This document shows positions 13,738 through 17,513 of a DNA stretch of 17,513 nucleotides, piece by piece (position 1 is the first letter of the stretch; each line of letters opens with the position of its first letter). The stretch comes from DRGT01 sp035685445 (GTDB lineage Archaea > Thermoproteota > Nitrososphaeria > Nitrososphaerales > Nitrosopumilaceae). Below the pieces are notes generated by a model. The model searched no databases. It was not told where the DNA came from and was given only the letters and a program-made list of their open reading frames with translations. Position numbers and translations under genes: made by a program. The stretch is from the NCBI GenBank assembly GCA_035685445.1, contig DASSAK010000003.1:1-17513 (forward strand), read 5' to 3'.

Positions 13738-15084
13738 TTAACGGTTTTTGATTCTAAAAATCGCTATTGCAGGCGCAATAAAGTACATTCCAACATTCAT
13801 AAGTATAATTCCAATTCCATAACCAAGCATTTCTTGCTCTGAATCAATATCAACATAATTTAGAATTGAAAGAGATGCAAGAAGCGGCGTTAATCCAAGT
13901 TTTATGGTCTCTTTGAATATTGGGTTTTCTCTTTCCCAATCTGCTACCGTTGGGGAAAATGAATAATAAAACATGTTAAACTCATTCATAAATGAGGAAC
14001 CAGACTCTGTTTTTAGAACTTGATTATCTCGAATCTCTCGCAATAGTTGTACTTGTGGTGCCATTTCAGAACCATATGCTGCGGTAGCAATAAGACAACC
14101 TCCACCACTTGATGTTTTTACTACCTCACAAACTCCATCAACTAATTTAGTACCAACACCGCATTCACCAAATTCAGGTTCTTTAATTTCTAGTTCTTCT
14201 AATCCAACCGCTTCATAAATTGAGGAATATTCTGGATAGTTTTTGTCAAACCAATCCTTGTAGTTTGGTTCGTTGTTGTATCTATCTACATAGTACTGGG
14301 GATCTTGTTTAGGATCAACAAATGGTGCAATACCTTTCTCTTTTGGTTCGGGTTCTGGTGTTGGTTCTGGTGTTGGTTCTGGTGTTGGTTCTGGTGTTGG
14401 TTCTGGTTCAGGGATCGGTTCTGGAATTGGTTCAGGTGTATCAGCTACACTTATGGTGACAGTTTGTCTATCTTCCAATCCCCCTGCTACAACTACAACA
14501 TCAAAAGTGTAGGTTTGTCCACCTTGTGCATCGTTTGGAGTCCAAGAAAATTCTCCTGTAGTTGGGTTAATTGATGTGCCCGGAGGATTATTTTCTAAAC
14601 TAAATTTTACATCAGTAATATCAGGATCAGTCAAAGTAATTGTAAAGGATAATTTTGTTTCTTCATCGACATTTTTGTTTGCAATTGGATTAATTTTTAG
14701 TTCGAATAAACCAAAAACTGTAATTTTATTATTTGAGAAATCAAGAGTTAGTCTTGTCCCATTTTCTACTTTTTGAGTATTTCCAAATGCAATGACTTCA
14801 AAAGTTCCAGGTTTATCAAAAATTTCTGTGTCAGCAATGATTGGAAAAAGTTTGAAATGACCAGTGCTATTTACTGAACCACTTTTAAACTCGACCGTGT
14901 TTCCAAAAGAATTCTTAATTGAAACGTGAACTTGTTCATCAGGAATATCTGAGGTTCCAAAAAACACAATTTCGTCCCCAAGAGAATAAACCGTCTTGTC
15001 AGTTTTGAGGGAAGTAACATCTCCATAAGCAGGAAAAATCATCATAACCACTATAGAAAATAACAGTAATATTCCTAATCTCAT
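13738..15084 (-). CDS. Secreted Ig/cadherin-like protein with TPEP linker and CFI-box C-terminus
   Basis: A 448-residue envelope protein. A Sec signal peptide (1-21, ending AYG-D) is followed by an Ig-like segment (VTSLKTDKTVYSLGDEIVFF) and a putative-Ig/cadherin-like domain at about 130-215 (TKLSFTITLTDPDITDVKF, PPGTSINPTTGEFSWTPND). A Pro-Glu-Thr linker comes next (about 217-248, encoded in part by 12-base repeats), then an Asn/Tyr-rich segment, and a C-terminal module starting GGGCLIATAAYGSEM (Cys330). The latter matches the CFI-box C-terminal domain (CFIATAAYGS type) found in surface proteins of many archaea and bacteria; its purpose is not established. The protein ends with a hydrophobic helix (IGIILMNVGMYFIAPAIAIF) and RIKNR, so it is probably membrane-anchored facing outward. 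The start is ATG 15084, near a TATA-like box at 15107-15114. Confidence 0.8.
   Translation of the reverse strand: MRLGILLLFSIVVMMIFPAYGDVTSLKTDKTVYSLGDEIVFFGTSDIPDEQVHVSIKNSFGNTVEFKSGSVNSTGHFKLFPIIADTEIFDKPGTFEVIAFGNTQKVENGTRLTLDFSNNKITVFGLFELKINPIANKNVDEETKLSFTITLTDPDITDVKFSLENNPPGTSINPTTGEFSWTPNDAQGGQTYTFDVVVVAGGLEDRQTVTISVADTPEPIPEPIPEPEPTPEPTPEPTPEPTPEPEPKEKGIAPFVDPKQDPQYYVDRYNNEPNYKDWFDKNYPEYSSIYEAVGLEELEIKEPEFGECGVGTKLVDGVCEVVKTSSGGGCLIATAAYGSEMAPQVQLLREIRDNQVLKTESGSSFMNEFNMFYYSFSPTVADWERENPIFKETIKLGLTPLLASLSILNYVDIDSEQEMLGYGIGIILMNVGMYFIAPAIAIFRIKNR
14351..14407. repeat. 12-base tandem repeat encoding the TPEP linker
   Basis: Four exact copies of GGTTCTGGTGTT (14351-14398) plus a partial fifth. 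On the minus strand each encodes Thr-Pro-Glu-Pro. Identity at the DNA level means recent expansion or slippage, so copy number may differ between strains without breaking the frame. Confidence 0.9.
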
Positions 15085-15106
15085 AATGCTGAGTTTAAAA
15101 AATCGC

Positions 15107-15114
15107 TTTTAAGA
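15107..15114 (-). promoter_or_regulatory. TATA-like box of the CFI-box gene
   Basis: Minus-strand TCTTAAAA is centred about 26 bases before ATG 15084, the spacing of a leaderless message. A second AT-rich run at 15092-15101 is too close to the start. Confidence 0.4.
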
Positions 15115-15157
15115 AATGCGCATAATTTTTACTTAGAAATGTGTGACTAAAATTTAC

Positions 15158-16018
15158 CTAATTGATTTGGCACTTGATTAAAACATAATCAATAACATTT
15201 TTTTCTGAAAGTTGAGTCATTTTTTGTAATGATTTGAAAAGGACTTTTTCAACATAATTAGGATATTTTGAAAGAATTTTGTTTTTAATATCCTCCCTAT
15301 TTTTGAGATAATAATTTGCAAGTGGTGAATATACTTTTGAACCTATATTTTGTAATTCTAAAATTTTAAAACCATTTTCAATTAAAAGTAACTTGATGTG
15401 ATCAGTTGTATAATGCTCAGATGACCACGTCATTGATAATATTCCAAGATCAATAATTGGTGAAATTTGTTTTGTGACAATAGGAATTGCAATTGTTAAT
15501 GTGCCATTTTTTTTTAAAATTCTTTTTGATTCAGAAAAGAAATTTTTTAGATTCTTCACATGCTGTAGTGATTCTAAGGCAAGAATTCTATCGGCTGATT
15601 CGTTAAGAAAAGGTAGAGTTGTTGAAGTAGAATTTAAAAGATTAATGTCATAAATCGGAGTTTTAGAATTTTTAATTTGAGATATTGATTGTTTTAATTG
15701 GTTAAAGTTAATGTTTACACAAGTAATTTCTAATTGATTAAATTGATTTTTCCAAAAAATTGCAGGTGCAGAAAATCCGCTCCCAATATCTACAATAGTT
15801 TTAGCTGATTGAAGATCCGAAAATTCTCCAAAGATTTTACAGAGTCTATTTTGTGCGTCAATAGGTGTTTCTGCATCTTTTTCCCAATAACCAAAATTTA
15901 GCATCTCATTACTGGTTGCTAGTCTCATAATATCAGATAACGAATCATAAAGATTTACAACATCTTTTTCGTTTCTTCTAAAAGTCCATAGAAATAATTC
16001 TAGGGGATCAATCGTCAA
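15158..16018 (-). CDS. SAM-dependent methyltransferase, class I
   Basis: A 286-residue cytoplasmic enzyme that transfers a methyl group from S-adenosylmethionine. SAM motif I is TIVDIGSGFSAPAIFW (about 74-89). The acidic ribose-binding position after strand 2 reads ITCVNINFNQL, where Asn replaces the usual Asp/Glu. Later come ADRILALESLQHVKNLKNF and RILKKNGTLTIAIPI (motifs II/III). The lead-in LNFGYWEKDAETPIDAQNRL resembles small-molecule methyltransferases of the tocopherol/cyclopropane group, so a lipid, quinone or other small substrate is more likely than nucleic acid. This is by resemblance only. The start is TTG 16018: the only start after an in-frame stop 12 bases upstream, with a TATA-like element 28 bases before it. 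It follows the anchored surface gene by 50 bases on the same strand. Confidence 0.8.
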   Translation of the reverse strand: MTIDPLELFLWTFRRNEKDVVNLYDSLSDIMRLATSNEMLNFGYWEKDAETPIDAQNRLCKIFGEFSDLQSAKTIVDIGSGFSAPAIFWKNQFNQLEITCVNINFNQLKQSISQIKNSKTPIYDINLLNSTSTTLPFLNESADRILALESLQHVKNLKNFFSESKRILKKNGTLTIAIPIVTKQISPIIDLGILSMTWSSEHYTTDHIKLLLIENGFKILELQNIGSKVYSPLANYYLKNREDIKNKILSKYPNYVEKVLFKSLQKMTQLSEKNVIDYVLIKCQIN

Positions 16019-16042
16019 GTAATAATGATTTCAGTATTCTGC

Positions 16043-16050
16043 AAATAAAA
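16043..16050 (-). promoter_or_regulatory. TATA-like box of the methyltransferase gene
   Basis: Minus-strand TTTTATTT is centred 28 bases before TTG 16018 and supports that start as the first codon of a near-leaderless transcript. Confidence 0.4.
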
Positions 16051-16068
16051 ACAAAATGTTAGTAAGAA

Positions 16069-17361
16069 CTAACCCTGCTCTTCTTTTTTTCGTTTTTTCA
16101 TTCGTGAAAATGCAAAAATTCCTATTCCAACGATTACAGGCAAAATTAAGAATTTAGTGTAATCAATTTCGGATTCTTTATTGTTGGAAAAATTTTCTAT
16201 AAAGATAGTGGCATCATGAATTAAAAAATTCTCATCTCTAAGATCGTCTTTGTATCTAACTGTAATTCGAATATCGTGCTCACCGTATATTGGTTCACCA
16301 TCAAACTCTATAGGAATGTTAAATGGCACTGGAGAATCAGTTTCAATCTCATCAATAAACTGAGTTTTGGGCATAATGTTTGAATTATTTAGTGGTTCTA
16401 AGGTAACAAAACTAAACAATGCATCCTCATTTCCTTCATTAATTATTTCACCAATGATGGTTGGCTTTCCAGATAAATCAATTACTTGGATGTCATAAAT
16501 TCTTGCGTCAATTAATCCCTTGATATAAAAGTCAACAATTCTGGAAATTGTATGTTGATCACCATGTGCATTAAAATAAATTAATTCCATTGGAACACGT
16601 AATGTTTCACCCTTTAATGATTCAGGAACATAAATATCGGCCTCAAGATATTTTTTGTTTCCAGGATCAAGATGTCCAATTTTCCAGTTTGTGTTTAAAA
16701 CTACAACTTTTTCAATATTTGTTACAGATGCAGTAGTTGATGATATAGCTGTTTGAGTGTTTTGTGCAATAATATCTACTCCAGATATTGGTGCAGTGCC
16801 ATCATTAGCTACCTCTATTACAATGTGATTTGTTTTTAATGAAGTCAAAAATGGATCAAGTGCACGCATGTTAATTACACTATCACCTGTTACCTTAAAA
16901 TCAAAATCAAAAAATGCATTTCTCACACCAGATTCTCTTAATCTTGAATAATCAATTTTAACGGAGGCAGGATATTGTTTAATCTTTGCTTGATCACTAA
17001 TATTTACAAAAAATGTTAACGCAAAGTTTTCCCCCGCAAGTGAGTTTGAATCACTGTCTGCAAGAATAAGTGTTCCTGGTCCATCTGCTGAGCTGAATCC
17101 AAATGGCATTGAAAGTTGTCCTCTTATTCCAGTAATATCTTGGGTACCTACATTTGCTAAGACAACAGTAAATGGAACATTTCTATCACCTGGCTCGACC
17201 TCTATTTTCTCATTTTTTGTTCCAAAATAAGCATCAAGAAACTTTACATCCCCAAATTTTCTTTCAAAAGGAGAATCTCCTGCTCCTAATTGTGCAAATG
17301 TATTTGGTATGATTAATGGTAAAATTATCAAAATCGATAATGCAATTAAAAACCTAATCAT
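16069..17361 (-). CDS. Membrane-anchored extracellular protein with CARDB/S-layer-like domains (COG1361 type)
   Basis: A 430-residue protein with a Sec signal peptide (1-23, ending TFA-QL), several beta-sandwich repeats, and a single C-terminal helix (about 401-420: FLILPVIVGIGIFAFS) followed by the basic tail RMKKRKKEEQG. The topology is an outward-facing domain on a C-terminal anchor. The repeats carry lines such as VPFTVVLANVGTQDITGIRG, IVIEVANDGTAPISGVDI and IIGEIINEGNEDALFSFV, the pattern of CARDB/NEW3-like folds in archaeal COG1361 proteins. Its ATG overlaps the stop of an ABC transporter ATPase gene as ATGA, so the two are translationally coupled. In related archaeal loci such proteins accompany MacB/LolCDE-like exporters; a role as extracytoplasmic partner of the transporter is an inference. 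Confidence 0.78.
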   Translation of the reverse strand: MIRFLIALSILIILPLIIPNTFAQLGAGDSPFERKFGDVKFLDAYFGTKNEKIEVEPGDRNVPFTVVLANVGTQDITGIRGQLSMPFGFSSADGPGTLILADSDSNSLAGENFALTFFVNISDQAKIKQYPASVKIDYSRLRESGVRNAFFDFDFKVTGDSVINMRALDPFLTSLKTNHIVIEVANDGTAPISGVDIIAQNTQTAISSTTASVTNIEKVVVLNTNWKIGHLDPGNKKYLEADIYVPESLKGETLRVPMELIYFNAHGDQHTISRIVDFYIKGLIDARIYDIQVIDLSGKPTIIGEIINEGNEDALFSFVTLEPLNNSNIMPKTQFIDEIETDSPVPFNIPIEFDGEPIYGEHDIRITVRYKDDLRDENFLIHDATIFIENFSNNKESEIDYTKFLILPVIVGIGIFAFSRMKKRKKEEQG

Positions 17362-17513
17362 GCTGCAACCTCCATTTGTCTTGATTCCTCACCTTCAAAT
17401 GAACGGCCATCCTTGATTGTAATTATACGATCTGCATCGCCAAATTGTTCTCTATCATGTGTAACAACTATGAAAGTAAGATTAAGTTTTTTTGCCATAG
17501 ATTTCATTAGTTG
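17358..17513 (-). CDS. ABC transporter ATP-binding protein, C-terminal 51 residues (cut by window edge)
   Basis: The minus strand from the window edge to TGA 17358-17360 reads through 51 codons. KLNLTFIVVTHDREQFGDADRI is the end of an ABC ATPase with the H-loop histidine (VVTHD), followed by IITIKDGRSFEGEESRQ and the terminus MEVAA. Spacing and wording match the LolD/MacB class, whose members energize envelope exporters with FtsX-like permeases. Walker A, the signature motif and Walker B lie outside the window, so activity cannot be judged. The stop overlaps the start of the anchored surface-protein gene by four bases (ATGA). A permease gene is expected further upstream but is not visible. 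Confidence 0.85.
   Translation of the reverse strand, partial: QLMKSMAKKLNLTFIVVTHDREQFGDADRIITIKDGRSFEGEESRQMEVAA

Noticed and set aside
14351..14407. Short tandem repeats as a possible CRISPR or regulatory array
   Set aside because: The units are contiguous with no spacers, in frame with the surrounding gene, and encode a typical Pro-Glu linker.
14305..14574. Plus-strand frame with striking Cys-Trp-Phe-Trp repeats
   Set aside because: It is the complement of the 12-base TPEP repeats of the CFI-box gene read in another frame; the pattern follows from the repeat.

Overview
The window looks like chromosomal DNA of an ammonia-oxidizing archaeon of the Nitrosopumilus/Nitrosarchaeum type (Thaumarchaeota). 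The sequence is AT-rich and densely packed. It holds an archaeal A-type ATP synthase, an ammonium channel with a signal peptide, an archaeal UMP kinase and a CFI-box surface protein. Most gene starts lie about 25-30 bases downstream of a TATA-like box, the arrangement of leaderless archaeal transcripts. No rRNA, tRNA, CRISPR array, insertion sequence or integrase is visible. The assignment is an inference from gene content and was not checked against a database.

Layout. (1) 1-2600: the 3' part of A-ATPase subunit I (+) converges with, and overlaps by 15 bases, a two-domain sulfurtransferase (-). (2) 2606-5138: a type IV pilin/archaellin-like protein and an ammonium transporter (both -), the latter facing the largest intergenic region. 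(3) 5139-7570: a probable winged-helix protein, A-ATPase subunit C and a Cas4-like Fe-S protein whose nuclease motif looks degenerate (all +). (4) 7571-8785: an unlisted 36-residue membrane protein (-), a membrane-anchored LEA14-like protein (-) and a 115-residue unknown (+); the last two diverge from one very compact promoter. (5) 8788-11290: a translationally coupled nucleotide operon, tmk, HD phosphohydrolase, pyrH (-, each pair overlapping by ATGA). (6) 11366-13702: an Hsp20 chaperone (+) abuts, with no gap, a UbiB/ABC1 kinase-like gene (-) that follows a small membrane protein. (7) 13738-17513: secreted and surface functions on the minus strand: a CFI-box protein with a TPEP linker, a SAM methyltransferase, a signal-peptide protein with a C-terminal membrane anchor, and the last 51 residues of an ABC ATPase coupled to it.

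Most genes have familiar housekeeping roles: energy conservation, ammonium uptake, nucleotide pools, proteostasis and cell envelope. The most notable points are a UbiB gene that has no ATG/GTG/TTG ahead of its conserved KxGQ motif but has a strong Shine-Dalgarno next to an ATT codon; the 36-residue membrane protein with its own promoter; the Cas4-like protein that keeps its four cysteines but seems to lack the ExK motif; and a compact promoter shared by two leaderless genes. I see no convincing new multi-gene system.
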